Origin: Natrarchaeobius halalkaliphilus
GTDB taxonomy: Archaea; Halobacteriota; Halobacteria; Halobacteriales; Natrialbaceae
DNA: 64,000 nt
Assembly: GCF_003841485.1 (NCBI RefSeq)
Contig: NZ_REFY01000004.1
Span: 434,001-498,000, forward strand
Direction: 5' to 3'
This document shows positions 1 through 9,020 of this stretch, piece by piece; the stretch's first letter is position 1; the number at the start of each line of letters is the position of its first letter. Position numbers and translations under genes: made by a program. A model generated the notes under the pieces. That model was not told the origin of the DNA and did no database searches. It saw only the letters and a program-made list of their open reading frames with translations.

Positions 1-111
1 CCGTCCGATCGGTCGCGCAACTGCGTCGTGAATGACTCGAGGTGACAGCCAGCTGTTCTGATCAGTAATGTTTTATACACGCTCCGTCCCAACAGTTGCA
101 CGTACCGTCTC

Positions 112-648
112 ATGAACACCGCACCGACCGAAGAAACCACGGGGCTGCTGGAGCAACTGGAAGCCGAGGCGAACGATCGAAACGTATCGACGGAGGCGTA
201 CGTCCACGAGATCCTGACCAACAGACATGCGGTGCGCGAGGCGAACGAGTCCGAATCGGAGCTTCGAAAGCAACTCGAGCGACGAGAGAACCGTATCGAG
301 GAACTCGAGGCCGAACTCGCACAGTATTCGACGACGGAACAGGAGCTTCGAGGGGAGATCGCTCAGCTACGCGAGCGAACCGACGAACTCTCGACGGCGC
401 TGAGCGAGGCGAACGACGAACTCGTCGACAAGCGCGAGTACATCGAGGGACTGGAAGAGGACGTCTCGTCGCTCCGGGAGCGACTCGAGAGTCGAGAAGA
501 GCGGATAACCCAGCTCGAGACGCAACTCGCGCGACGGTCCCAGATCGAAGACAAGGTGAGCGAGCTCTCGATGGTCGTTCGAGAGGAGCGCACCGCGAGG
601 GACGCGCCGTTTTTCGTTCGGTGGTGGCGGTGGATGCGAGGGAAGTGA
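112..648 (+). CDS. Coiled-coil protein of unknown function
   Basis: I do not recognise a characterised family. The 178-residue product is very Glu/Arg-rich and is almost entirely predicted coiled coil between about residues 40 and 150, with heptad-like runs of Leu and Glu (for example EELEAELAQ and ERITQLETQLARR). The first 40 residues look like a small ribbon-helix-helix or helical cap (NVSTEAYVHEILTNR). The tail contains FFVRWWRWMRGK, an aromatic/basic amphipathic end that could touch the membrane. A TATA-like tttataca at 73-80 lies about 32-39 nt upstream of the ATG. It converges on the regulator-like gene that ends at 677. The role, perhaps scaffolding, is not shown by the sequence. Confidence 0.7.
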   Translation: MNTAPTEETTGLLEQLEAEANDRNVSTEAYVHEILTNRHAVREANESESELRKQLERRENRIEELEAELAQYSTTEQELRGEIAQLRERTDELSTALSEANDELVDKREYIEGLEEDVSSLRERLESREERITQLETQLARRSQIEDKVSELSMVVREERTARDAPFFVRWWRWMRGK

Positions 649-676
649 GAGAACCACCGACACGGTCTCGGACCGA

Positions 677-2683
677 TCACTCGCTCTCGAGGGAGGTCCC
701 GACCGAGTCGATCGTGATGACGCGGTCGAACAGCGGCTTGAGCGTGTTGATCTCGTGTGGATCGCCGGCGGAGGGATCGACGTGGAAGTGTGAGACCGCG
801 TCGACGGTCTGGAGCTTGCTGAGAAAGAGGTGCAAAAATCGGAACGTTCCCTGGACGCTTTTGTACTGCAACAAGACGTCGAGCGGATCGTAACAGACGA
901 CGATGTCAGCCACGCCGGAAGTAGCCCACTCGTCGACCGTCCCCGTAACGACGATCCCCAGCCGGGTGACGTCGTTTGGATTGTTGATCCTGACGTTTTC
1001 GACGGTCCCCTGAATCGGGTCGGGGATCGGCTGACTGTAGCCGATCGAGATGATCTTGACGCGAGCTGCGTCCGAGGCGATCCGCTCGAGTCGTTTCCCG
1101 TCTATCTGGGTGTATCTGATGAGCAAGACGTGGCTGTCCGTCACGTCGTCCAGTCCGAGGAGGTCCGTACAACAGGCGGTCTTGCGGTCGTCGTGAGAGC
1201 CACACTGGACCAGGACGCTCGTCCCGTGCTCGAGATCGAGGCTATCGGGTCTGTGGTATGCATCCGGAGTGCCGAACAGCGCGTCCGCAGAGTCAGCGTT
1301 CGGCTCGTCCGGCGATGTCGCAGGGTCGGACGAGTCGGCCGACTGTCCGACAGCGTCAGCCGAATCCGCGGCATCCGGATCCGGATCCGGTTCCCTCGAA
1401 GCTGTCTCGTCCGCAGTCACATCCTCGAAACCACCGATATCGTCGCGAAGATCGTCGATATCGCTCTCGAGTTCGTCGGTATCGCTCTCGGGATCGTCCG
1501 TGGCTTGGTCTTCGGACTCGTCGGCGGCATCCTCCTCGAGATGATCTCTGAGCAGGACGAGTAACTCGTCCTTCGACAGCTGTTCCAGACGGTCCGGGTC
1601 GTCGTTATCTCGATCCGTCTCGTCGCGTTCGTGAGCGAGTAGCTGTTCGATTTCGCCGCGGTCCGCACTCGAGAGCGCAACGGTAGAACCGATCGAGTCC
1701 GCGGCTGTCCGGGTAGAGTCAGCCGTGTCCCCTTCTGTCGACTCGGTGTGGGTGGGGACGGCGGAGGAAAGCGGCAGAGAGTCGTCGGGACGACCCTCGA
1801 GTTCGCCGCCGGACTCCGTGTCCGCAGTCGATCCGGTCCCCTCGGACTCGATCGGTTCGGGTTCGCCAGCGTCGGTCGGCGCTGATTTCTCGACGTCGAT
1901 TTCCCCGGACTCTGCGGCTTCGATCGCAGACCGTGCGAGCTGGAACGCCGCGTCCGATTCAGCGGTATCGTCGTCCGACGTCGGGGGGCCATCGTTCGTC
2001 TCCGTGGACCCTCCGGACCGTTCGTCGCTGGGTTCCGAGGGGGTGGACGATCCGTCGGCGGACGACGACCCCGTTCGGAGCCGACTGTGATAGACTGGGC
2101 CGAGGATCCGATCGAGCAGCCGAGTTAGCCGTCCGGAAACGGTCGGGGACAGCTTCGTCGCGACCGAACGAAGTATCCCGTTCGTCTCGGCTCGATCCCG
2201 GACCACGAGTTCGTTCGTTCCTCGAGACGACGCGTCACTCCCGATCGGTTCGATTACGATGCCTTCGTCTGGATCGGTGATGTCCTCGGTCCGGGACTGG
2301 GAGACGAGCTGCTCGACGTGGCGAGCCAGCGGCCAGTAGGCGTTTTCGAACGCGGCAGTGGTCACGCATCGAGTTACGCCGGCTTCGACGGCCGCGTCGA
2401 CGGGTGGGTCGGAATCGGGGTTCGCGAAAAGAACGACCGGGAGCTCGGGCTGCTCCTCGCGAATCCAGCGGACGAGTTCGAAGTCGCGCCGTGCGAGCAG
2501 CGTGCACTCGCCCAGAACACAGTCGATCCGAGAGGTCTCTATCAGTTCCTTTCCGGTCTCGAGATCGCTCGCCGTAAGAACGTCAAACCCGTGAACGGTC
2601 TCGAGGACGTACGCGTGACGGTCGAGGGAAGCAGCGTCGTCGAGAGAGAGTATCGTCAGGTCGATATTTTCGTAGTCTGCCAT
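677..2683 (-). CDS. Receiver-like plus DUF7504-type regulator protein
   Basis: Haloarchaeal regulator-like protein of 668 residues. The N-terminal 130 residues have a response-regulator fold pattern (LTILSLDD..., VLETVHGFDVLTASD, ELPVVLFAN), but the usual phospho-acceptor Asp position reads VLGECTLL, so phosphorylation is doubtful. A long acidic, low-complexity linker of about 300 residues follows. The last 180 residues (from GTSVLVQCGSHDD) match my memory of the haloarchaeal DUF7504 family, a RecA/KaiC-like fold, here without a Walker A lysine. The ATG at 2683 is preferred over one 45 nt upstream because the homologous region starts at MADYENIDL. The family name is recalled, not searched; function unknown, probably signal integration. 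Confidence 0.75.
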   Translation of the reverse strand: MADYENIDLTILSLDDAASLDRHAYVLETVHGFDVLTASDLETGKELIETSRIDCVLGECTLLARRDFELVRWIREEQPELPVVLFANPDSDPPVDAAVEAGVTRCVTTAAFENAYWPLARHVEQLVSQSRTEDITDPDEGIVIEPIGSDASSRGTNELVVRDRAETNGILRSVATKLSPTVSGRLTRLLDRILGPVYHSRLRTGSSSADGSSTPSEPSDERSGGSTETNDGPPTSDDDTAESDAAFQLARSAIEAAESGEIDVEKSAPTDAGEPEPIESEGTGSTADTESGGELEGRPDDSLPLSSAVPTHTESTEGDTADSTRTAADSIGSTVALSSADRGEIEQLLAHERDETDRDNDDPDRLEQLSKDELLVLLRDHLEEDAADESEDQATDDPESDTDELESDIDDLRDDIGGFEDVTADETASREPDPDPDAADSADAVGQSADSSDPATSPDEPNADSADALFGTPDAYHRPDSLDLEHGTSVLVQCGSHDDRKTACCTDLLGLDDVTDSHVLLIRYTQIDGKRLERIASDAARVKIISIGYSQPIPDPIQGTVENVRINNPNDVTRLGIVVTGTVDEWATSGVADIVVCYDPLDVLLQYKSVQGTFRFLHLFLSKLQTVDAVSHFHVDPSAGDPHEINTLKPLFDRVITIDSVGTSLESE

Positions 2684-3019
2684 GTTCCCCCAGTCACTGT
2701 TCGAACGTCGCGGACCTGTATCGATCAACTCGAGCGGTGCTCTCCCGTTCCCCGCTCACGAATTCAATCAATGAGTTGTATAGGTTTCTAGCAGTTATTA
2801 AGTCTTTTCGCTCAGAGTTAAGGTTCCCGCGTCACTGCATTCTCCTAATGAGCGAGTTGGGGAACTGTATCGATACTCGACCGGTGATCGGATCCGTCGA
2901 CGGCCCGACGGTCGGCTCGGAGAGTCCGATTCCGACGAGTCGAGGGGGAACGGAAAAGGGGGAACGAACCCGTCGTGGTCGGCACACGTGAGTCGGTCAC
3001 TCCGGGAGCCGAGTGACTG

Positions 3020-4156
3020 ATGGCGGCGATCGATCGGGGAGTGCGGATACGAGCGTTCGTACAGACGTGGTTCGCCGTCGGCGTCGTCGTGCTCTTGCTC
3101 GCGACGCTGGTTGGCGGATGGTGGGCGTATCAGGTCAACGTCGTCCCAGACGTCGCGGAAGAAGAGCGGCTGGTCGAACAGTGGGACGAATCCACCGCCT
3201 ACGACCACAGCGCCAGTATCGAACAGGATTCGGTTCCGTTCGAGGAGGGTGAAGTCGTGTCGAACCGACCGATCTACTACACGAACCTCTCGAGCGGGCT
3301 CAACGGGACGTACACCTACGGGTATAGCGCCGAGGACGGGGACGTCTCCGTCACGACCGAGACGCTCTTGCTGATCCGTGCGGGCGAACTCGAGGATCAG
3401 CGCGTCGTCGAAACGTACTGGGAGGTCGCGGAGCCCCTCGAATCGACCAGTGCCGACTCGGTCGGGCCGAGCGACGAACACGCGGTCGAGTTCAGCGTCA
3501 ACGTAACCGACGTACTCGAGACGATCGAGACGGTCGAACGGCAAGTCGGTGCGACGGAAGGGCTGGTCGATGTCCGCGTCGTCTCGGTCACAGATGTGGA
3601 CGGAACCGTCGAGGGCGAGTCACACGCTGACACGTACGAGAGCGAGATGATCATGGTGGTCGATCCCGCGACGTTCAGGGTGATCGAGACGGATACGATC
3701 ACCGAAGATCACCCCTCGTTCGAGACGGTTCAACTCATCGCAGAGCCGTCGCCACACGAGGTGTACGGTTCGATCCTCCTGTTTACCGCAGCGTTCGTCT
3801 TGCTCGTCGCGCTGTCGTTCGCGCGGATCGGCGGATACACCGATCTCTCGGAGAACGAACAGGAGCTGTTACGCCTCGAGCGCGACCGGGCGCAGTACGA
3901 CGACTGGATCACGACCGGGAAGTTCCCATCGGAGCGCGAGTACGAACAGACGGTCCTCGTCGACGATCTCGAGGGTCTGACGGACGTCGCGATCGATACG
4001 AACAAGCGGGTCATCGAGGACACCCAGCTCGGCGTCAGCACCGTGTTGGACGACGAGTACATCTACCTCTACGTCCATCCGAACTCGCCGGCCCGGGACT
4101 GGCTGGTGAACTACGCCGACACGACCCTCGAAGAGTTCGAAGCCAATGCGTTCTGA
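3020..4156 (+). CDS. DUF5305-type membrane protein
   Basis: A 378-residue membrane protein with one N-terminal transmembrane helix (about residues 15-40, FAVGVVVLLLATLVGGWWAY), a roughly 200-residue extracytoplasmic beta-rich domain, a second transmembrane helix (about 250-272, ILLFTAAFVLLVALSFARIG) and a cytoplasmic tail of about 100 residues. This layout fits the haloarchaeal DUF5305 family, which is often encoded next to signal peptidase I genes, and here it lies 81 nt upstream of one. The outer domain may hold or present substrates of the neighbouring peptidase; that is inference from context. Family assignment is from memory of sequence style and neighbourhood. Confidence 0.78.
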   Translation: MAAIDRGVRIRAFVQTWFAVGVVVLLLATLVGGWWAYQVNVVPDVAEEERLVEQWDESTAYDHSASIEQDSVPFEEGEVVSNRPIYYTNLSSGLNGTYTYGYSAEDGDVSVTTETLLLIRAGELEDQRVVETYWEVAEPLESTSADSVGPSDEHAVEFSVNVTDVLETIETVERQVGATEGLVDVRVVSVTDVDGTVEGESHADTYESEMIMVVDPATFRVIETDTITEDHPSFETVQLIAEPSPHEVYGSILLFTAAFVLLVALSFARIGGYTDLSENEQELLRLERDRAQYDDWITTGKFPSEREYEQTVLVDDLEGLTDVAIDTNKRVIEDTQLGVSTVLDDEYIYLYVHPNSPARDWLVNYADTTLEEFEANAF

Positions 4157-4237
4157 AACGCGACCACTGCGTTCTGAACCACGCGTTCACGTCGGGAAAG
4201 CGTGGCGAACCGTCCCACCCGCGACACCTGTCCAGCC

Positions 4238-5377
4238 ATGAAAGTGAGCGATCTCGGCCAGTACACACTCGCGTTGCTGATCGTCCTGATGATCGTCCTC
4301 TTGTTGTTCGGACAGCTGCTGGGACAGCCGTTTATCGTGTTCGTCGAGACGGGAAGCATGGAGCCGACGCTCGAGCCGAACGACGGCTTCATCGCTATTC
4401 CGGCGTTGTTCGCGGGCGAGATCGAAGAAGGCGACGTGGTTCTGTTCGACGCACAGGAACTCGGCGGCGGGGAGCTGACCACGCACCGGGTCGAGGAGGT
4501 GACGGACGAAGGGTATCTGACGAAAGGAGACGCCAATCCGTTCATCGATCAGGACGGCGACGAGCCACCGGTGGCGGAGGGACAGGTCCGATCGGTCGCC
4601 GTTCAGATGAACGGAAACATGGTCGTGATTCCGGGTCTGGGTGCCTCGGTTACATCGATAACGACCACGGTCGAGTCGGTACAGGACCGGGTTTTCTCGC
4701 CGTTCGGGATCGATCCGCCCGACATCGGCACGTTTTCGACCGGCGTCCTCGTGCTGGGCCTCGTCCTGTACATCGTCAGTACGATCCGAGCAACCGGCGA
4801 CAAGCGCGCACGCGATCGCTCCGAGGGGAGTCTGCTCCAGAACGCGGTACTCATCATCGTCATCTTGACGCTGGTGGTGATCATCCCGGTCAACTTCTCG
4901 ATGTTGCTCCCCTCTGGAACCTACCAGTACGAAATCGTTAGCTCGACGGATCCGACGTCGGACGAGCAGGTGATCGGCGTCGGAGAGTCGAGCGAGGTCA
5001 CGTACTTCATGCAAAACAGCGGTCACCTGCCCGTCGTCACGATTTTAGAACCGGCCAGCGACGGCGTCGACGTGCCCGAGGGCTACACGTACGTACCGAG
5101 GGTCTCGGCAGAGAACGTGTCAGTGACGATGCATGCACCCGAGGAAACCGGAGTTCACTTCCGATTCGTCCGCGAGTATCGGTACCTGGTGGTGTTACCG
5201 CCGTCGTTGATCGCGACCCTGCACGCGATACATCCGGTCGTCGCACTCGCCGCGATCAACGTCACGGTCGCGGCCGTCGTCGTTACCGTGTCGGTCGCGA
5301 CGATCGGCACGAACCGGATTCGAACGCGCTCGAAGGGACGCGAGTTGACGATCTGGGAACAACTTCGACGCCGGTAG
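4238..5377 (+). CDS. Signal peptidase I, extended archaeal (S26B) type
   Basis: Membrane signal peptidase that removes signal peptides from exported proteins. After a first transmembrane helix (residues 9-30) comes the catalytic box FVETGSMEPTL with Ser40; TTHRVEEV gives His83, the archaeal/eukaryotic replacement for the bacterial Lys; GDANPFIDQDG supplies the conserved Asp region. At 379 residues it is much longer than a minimal archaeal enzyme: two more helices (about 165-187 and 197-222) are followed by a beta-rich outer domain and a final hydrophobic pair near the C terminus. The ATG at 4238 is chosen; a GTG at 4202 would add 12 unremarkable residues. It sits between a DUF5305 gene and several exported proteins, suggesting a dedicated SipW-like peptidase. 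Confidence 0.9.
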   Translation: MKVSDLGQYTLALLIVLMIVLLLFGQLLGQPFIVFVETGSMEPTLEPNDGFIAIPALFAGEIEEGDVVLFDAQELGGGELTTHRVEEVTDEGYLTKGDANPFIDQDGDEPPVAEGQVRSVAVQMNGNMVVIPGLGASVTSITTTVESVQDRVFSPFGIDPPDIGTFSTGVLVLGLVLYIVSTIRATGDKRARDRSEGSLLQNAVLIIVILTLVVIIPVNFSMLLPSGTYQYEIVSSTDPTSDEQVIGVGESSEVTYFMQNSGHLPVVTILEPASDGVDVPEGYTYVPRVSAENVSVTMHAPEETGVHFRFVREYRYLVVLPPSLIATLHAIHPVVALAAINVTVAAVVVTVSVATIGTNRIRTRSKGRELTIWEQLRRR

Positions 5378-5505
5378 TCGATCGTGGGAGTCACTCGAGT
5401 GGACACTGCGTCCCCTCGTTCCTGTCCGAAGAGACATCGAGAAAGTGTTAAGTCTCGAGGGTTAATATTCCGTAACAGACGACCGGAACTCCGGGGGGAG
5501 ACAGC

Positions 5506-6057
5506 ATGAGTACAATCGTCAGATCTGAATCTAGAGAGGAGAAAAACGCGCTTTTTACCGCACTGGGGAATCATCGACGCAGGTACGTGCTGTACGCCTG
5601 CAATCAGGCGAACGGGCGAACGAAGCTATCGGACGTGGCCGAACAGGTCGCCGCCTGGGAGTACGGAAAGCCCATCGACGAGATCACGTCGACCGAACGA
5701 AAGCGCGTCTACACGTCGATTCAGCAACACCACCTCTCGAAACTCGAGGACGCGGGATTGCTGGAAGTCGCGAACGGAAACATCCGCATCACGGATAAGG
5801 CCGAAAATCTCGACGTCTACCTCGAGATCGTGCCGGAAAAGAACATTCCGTGGGCGACGTACTACCTGGGGCTCGCCGCCATCGGTGCGTTCTCGGTCGG
5901 GATCGCCCACGTCGGCTGGCTTCCGGACGCAGTCTCCGTATCCGTGGTCGCCGCACTGTTCGCGTCGGTCCTCGCCGTCTCGGCGGCGATCCACAGCATC
6001 GAATCCCGACAGATGACGTTCAGCGCGGCGGACGTTCCGCCGGAGGTCAGCCGATGA
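5506..6057 (+). CDS. DUF7344-type winged-helix regulator with two membrane helices
   Basis: A 183-residue protein. Residues 12-105 form an HTH domain of the haloarchaeal DUF7344/ArsR-like kind: FTALGNHRRRYVLYAC, then TSTERKRVYTSIQQHHLSKLEDAGLLEV, then a wing with NGNIRITDKAE. Two hydrophobic helices follow (about 118-137 and 143-162), so it is probably membrane-tethered. A strong Shine-Dalgarno-like ggggggag lies 6 nt before the ATG, and an AT-rich box (gttaatattc) about 40 nt upstream is a likely promoter. Its position between the signal peptidase and the exported proteins makes it the best local candidate regulator of this island. Family name is from memory. Confidence 0.82.
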   Translation: MSTIVRSESREEKNALFTALGNHRRRYVLYACNQANGRTKLSDVAEQVAAWEYGKPIDEITSTERKRVYTSIQQHHLSKLEDAGLLEVANGNIRITDKAENLDVYLEIVPEKNIPWATYYLGLAAIGAFSVGIAHVGWLPDAVSVSVVAALFASVLAVSAAIHSIESRQMTFSAADVPPEVSR

Positions 6058-6124
6058 GACACGGAGAAGACGAAAGCGTAACCGACGGGATCGATCCACG
6101 GGTCGATTCGCGCTCGGAGAACCG

Positions 6125-6616
6125 ATGAACCGACGCGTGTTCGGTCGCACGGTTGCAGTCGGTATCGGATCCGTGATCGCGGGGGGATGTCTCGGCGGAG
6201 GAGCCGACGGGGGCTCCACGTCGGATCCGGATTCCGCTCAGACGGACGACGACGCCGCGTCGAGTTCCGACGAGGGGTCACCAGCGGACGACGGACGCGA
6301 ATCGGCGCAGGCGCTGGAAGCGGGGTTCGACTCGCGAGGGCTCGACGTCCTCGAGAGCGAGGTCGACGGCTCCGACCGAATCGTGATGACGATACAGACG
6401 AGCGGGAACCTCGATGAGGACATCAGGATCGCGGGGGGTGCCTACGCAACGGAGGCACAACAGATAGAGCGCGATCTCACCGTTCGGACCGAGGATCGAG
6501 GTTTGCACCAGGAAACGTTCACGATCGAACGGGACTGGGCCGTCCGGGTCGCAACTGACCGGATGAGTGACGAGGAGTACCTAGAGCGGATCGAGGAGAC
6601 GCGAACGAACAACTGA
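6125..6616 (+). CDS. Tat-type lipoprotein, unknown function
   Basis: A 163-residue exported lipoprotein. The N terminus NRRVFGRTVAVGIGSVIAGGC has twin Arg, a hydrophobic stretch and a lipobox ending in Cys21, followed by the Gly/Asp/Ser-rich linker typical of haloarchaeal lipoproteins. The remaining 100 residues (GFDSRGLDVLESEVDGSDRIVM onward) look like a small mixed alpha/beta domain that I cannot place. The gene starts 67 nt after the DUF7344-type regulator and is probably cotranscribed with it. It could be an envelope partner of the exported proteins further downstream. Confidence 0.75.
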   Translation: MNRRVFGRTVAVGIGSVIAGGCLGGGADGGSTSDPDSAQTDDDAASSSDEGSPADDGRESAQALEAGFDSRGLDVLESEVDGSDRIVMTIQTSGNLDEDIRIAGGAYATEAQQIERDLTVRTEDRGLHQETFTIERDWAVRVATDRMSDEEYLERIEETRTNN

Positions 6617-6944
6617 TACGGGTCGTCGTACTGTTTTACTGGTGATCCGCTGCTCCGCTCGAGAGGTCACTGATACCGAATCACAACAGACCGTACGAGT
6701 GGGTGTAACTCGGTGGGTTACGGTGAGGCTCGACTCCTCGGAGATCGAATGTGGACGAAAACGATAGATAGAGGGATCTGGCACAGCCTGAACGACAACA
6801 GTAGTCCTCCGGGGCGATTGAACGGTATAAACGATCGTCTGGCTCAGCCTGAACCGGTTCTGGGGGTCGGATCCCGAATTATCGGGTTCGCCTTGAACCC
6901 TTCTGGCAGCACAATACAAAGGGGACAGACACGAATGGTGATAT
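6617..6944 (+). promoter_or_regulatory. Intergenic control region of the exported-protein operon
   Basis: This 328-nt gap holds no convincing gene. It contains a near-perfect 17-bp direct repeat, tctggcacagcctgaac at 6777-6793 and tctggctcagcctgaac at 6838-6854 (16 of 17 identical), spaced about 61 bp or nearly six helical turns. A TATA-like aatacaaa lies near 6913-6920, about 28 nt before the ATG at 6945. A ggtga match just before that ATG could serve as a ribosome binding site. The repeats look like paired operator sites for a regulator such as the DUF7344-type protein upstream. Confidence 0.45.
6777..6854 (+). repeat. Pair of 17-bp direct repeats, candidate operators
   Basis: Copies at 6777-6793 and 6838-6854 differ at one base. 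Both lie upstream of the first gene of the exported-protein operon. No transposon or coding explanation is visible, so a protein binding role is the simplest reading. Confidence 0.5.
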
Positions 6945-7508
6945 ATGGGAATTACACGTCGAAACACGATTATTGGACTTGGAGTACTGGCTGGCGGAGC
7001 GGGACTCATCGGCGGCTCCGGCGCGTTCGACAGCGTCGAGGCAAACCGGAGCTTCGACGTCAGCGTCGAAGGGGACGCGGGCGGACTGCTTGGCCTCGCG
7101 GTCACCGACTCGATCATCGCGACGACCGAAAGCGCCGGTGCAGGCGAGAACGACGTCATCGCGTTTGACCTGGAGGACGCCGACGACGGATCCGACCGGG
7201 CGCTCAACGAGAACGCCGTCACGGATTTCTACTCGGTGTTCGATATGACGAACAACGGCTCGCAGACCGTCGAGGTCAGTGTGGACACCGGCGAGGCGAA
7301 CGGCGTCTCGTTCGTCGTCGTAGAGGAGCGAGCTGACAACGGGAGCGTCGTCGGCGAAGACGTCGATCTGGAAGGTGACACGGTCGAGCTCGAGCCCGGA
7401 GAGACGGTCAGCGTCGATATTTCGATCGACACGACCGACGGTGGGTACACCGAATCGGAGGACGAAGACCCCTACCAGATGACCATTACCGCTGAATCGA
7501 CGGAATGA
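6945..7508 (+). CDS. Exported DUF1102-like protein 1
   Basis: A 187-residue exported protein. The signal region has RRN followed by a hydrophobic stretch (IIGLGVLAGGAGLIGG) ending in SGAFDSVEANRSF. That ending closely resembles haloarchaeal DUF1102 proteins (typically GAF-x-SVEADR) and loosely resembles the TasA/camelysin substrates of SipW peptidases (AYFSDTE). The mature part is acidic and beta-rich, without Cys, and ends with a short strand-rich tail. Its stop overlaps the start of the next gene by ATGA, implying translational coupling. Likely an extracellular or cell-surface structural protein; no enzymatic motif is visible. Confidence 0.8.
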   Translation: MGITRRNTIIGLGVLAGGAGLIGGSGAFDSVEANRSFDVSVEGDAGGLLGLAVTDSIIATTESAGAGENDVIAFDLEDADDGSDRALNENAVTDFYSVFDMTNNGSQTVEVSVDTGEANGVSFVVVEERADNGSVVGEDVDLEGDTVELEPGETVSVDISIDTTDGGYTESEDEDPYQMTITAESTE

Positions 7509-8011
7509 TCCAACGGCGACAGGTGGTTCTCGGGCTGGGTGCACTCGCGGCGGGAGCGGGACTCATCGGCGGCTCCGGCGCGTTCGACAGCGTCGAGGCG
7601 GACCGTGACGTCTCCGTCGAGTTCAGCGGCGACGGGGACGCCGTCCTTGGGATGAGCTCGGCAGACGCCGATCGGGAGTTCGTTACGGTCGAGGCCGACG
7701 ACGACGGCGTCGTCGGAATGACGATCGAACGGCTGAACCAGAACGCACGCACGGCCGTGAGCAACCTGATCGCGTTTACCAACAACGGAAGTCGACCGAT
7801 CGAGACGATTACGGCGACGATCGACGACCGGAGCGAAAACGCCGCAGTCGTCGTCCACGACGATCTATCTGGGATTCCATCGATCGGCGTCGGGGAAACG
7901 GTCGTCGGCCTCGGACTCACGATCGATACGCGCGAGGAGAACGGTCACGCGGGAAGTCCGGATGTCATGGGAGAAATACGGATTCACGCGTCGACGCTCT
8001 CGGAGGAGTAA
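7505..8011 (+). CDS. Exported DUF1102-like protein 2
   Basis: A 168-residue paralogue of the gene before it, starting in a 4-nt ATGA overlap. The signal peptide (QRRQVVLGLGALAAGAGLIGG) is followed by SGAFDSVEADRDVSV, almost identical at the predicted processing region to its neighbour, including at the DNA level around 7010-7040 and 7560-7600, which suggests local duplication. The mature region is a compact acidic beta-type domain (AVLGMSSADA..., LIAFTNNGSRPIETI). Probably secreted and processed by the signal peptidase encoded 2 kb upstream. Function unknown beyond family resemblance. Confidence 0.8.
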   Translation: MIQRRQVVLGLGALAAGAGLIGGSGAFDSVEADRDVSVEFSGDGDAVLGMSSADADREFVTVEADDDGVVGMTIERLNQNARTAVSNLIAFTNNGSRPIETITATIDDRSENAAVVVHDDLSGIPSIGVGETVVGLGLTIDTREENGHAGSPDVMGEIRIHASTLSEE

Positions 8012-8032
8012 CACCAGAGGAGGTAACACGAT

Positions 8033-9013
8033 ATGGCACCAATACGGCGTCGGAGTACGCTCATCGGGATGGGAACGATCGTATTCGGAGCCAGCGGCTT
8101 CATCGCCAGTGGTGCGTTCGAACTCGGCTCTCAGGAGAGTACCGGGAGCGACTGGGTTCGCGTCGCCAGCATCGACAACCCGGTCGAGGCAGAGGAAACC
8201 GAAATCGACGGCGGTGATACGAGCGAGTCGGACGGCGAAGACGACGAGGAAGACGAAGAAGACGACGACGACTCGGTAGGAAGCGGGGGATCCGATGACG
8301 ACGAAACGGACGAAGACGGTGGGTCGGACGACGAAGAGGAAGAAGAACTCGAAGAAGAACTCGAGGAAGAAGAACTCGAGGAAGAAGAACTCGAGGAAGA
8401 AACAAAGGAAGAGGAAGCGCTAGAGGAAGAGGACGACGAAGACGACGACGGATCGAGCGGCGGCGGATCGGGCGGCGGACCGAGCGACGATCCGGATCCG
8501 GTCGAAACCCGGATTCAGGTCGTTACCGACCCGAGCAACGAGAACAATCTCGTCGGTCAGATCGACTGGAGCGGTCGAATGACCGAATCCGATTCCGTCG
8601 TGGGGAACGAGGACGGATTCCTCGAGCGGTTTTCGGTCGCGAACGCGAACAAGGGGGCGGTATCGCGCGTCGGGTTCGTCGACGAGAACGGCTATCCGAC
8701 GGATCGAATCGCCTTTCTCGTCTCGAACGTTGGGAATCCGGACACGCCGGGCAACGGCGGCTTCCCCGTCGAACTCGAGCTCGAGCTGTACGACGAGGAC
8801 GGATCTGCGGTCGATCCGGCCGGACAGATCAGGTTCCCATACCGCGTCGTCACTCCCGGCGGTGGCGTCACCGCACGGGGAACCGATCTGCGCGAAGCGA
8901 CGGTCGATCTCCCGGTGGCCCACGTCGTCGAGACAGTCATCGAGATCGATTCACGCCAGGGAACGGACGCACTCGAGCGAGTTGCGTACGTCGACTTCCC
9001 GGCGGCGGAATAA
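8033..9013 (+). CDS. Exported protein with long poly-acidic tract
   Basis: A 326-residue exported protein with the same signal layout (RRRSTLIGMGTIVFGASGFIASGAFELGS). Residues about 62-145 form an extreme Asp/Glu tract including repeated EEELE units, then a Ser/Gly linker, then a folded domain of about 170 residues (IQVVTDPSNENNLVGQIDW to the end). A very good ribosome binding site, gaggaggt at 8017-8024, lies 8 nt before the ATG. The acidic tract could act as a flexible surface spacer or bind cations such as calcium. It belongs to the same operon as the flanking exported proteins. No characterised domain recognised in the C-terminal part. Confidence 0.78.
   Translation: MAPIRRRSTLIGMGTIVFGASGFIASGAFELGSQESTGSDWVRVASIDNPVEAEETEIDGGDTSESDGEDDEEDEEDDDDSVGSGGSDDDETDEDGGSDDEEEEELEEELEEEELEEEELEEETKEEEALEEEDDEDDDGSSGGGSGGGPSDDPDPVETRIQVVTDPSNENNLVGQIDWSGRMTESDSVVGNEDGFLERFSVANANKGAVSRVGFVDENGYPTDRIAFLVSNVGNPDTPGNGGFPVELELELYDEDGSAVDPAGQIRFPYRVVTPGGGVTARGTDLREATVDLPVAHVVETVIEIDSRQGTDALERVAYVDFPAAE
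8323..8405 (+). repeat. In-frame 15-bp repeat coding for EEELE units
   Basis: Tandem near-identical units of the type gaagaagaactcgag encode the Glu/Leu core of the acidic tract in the surrounding gene. The array looks able to expand or shrink in 15-nt steps without changing frame. Confidence 0.7.
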
Positions 9014-9020
9014 GAGCACG

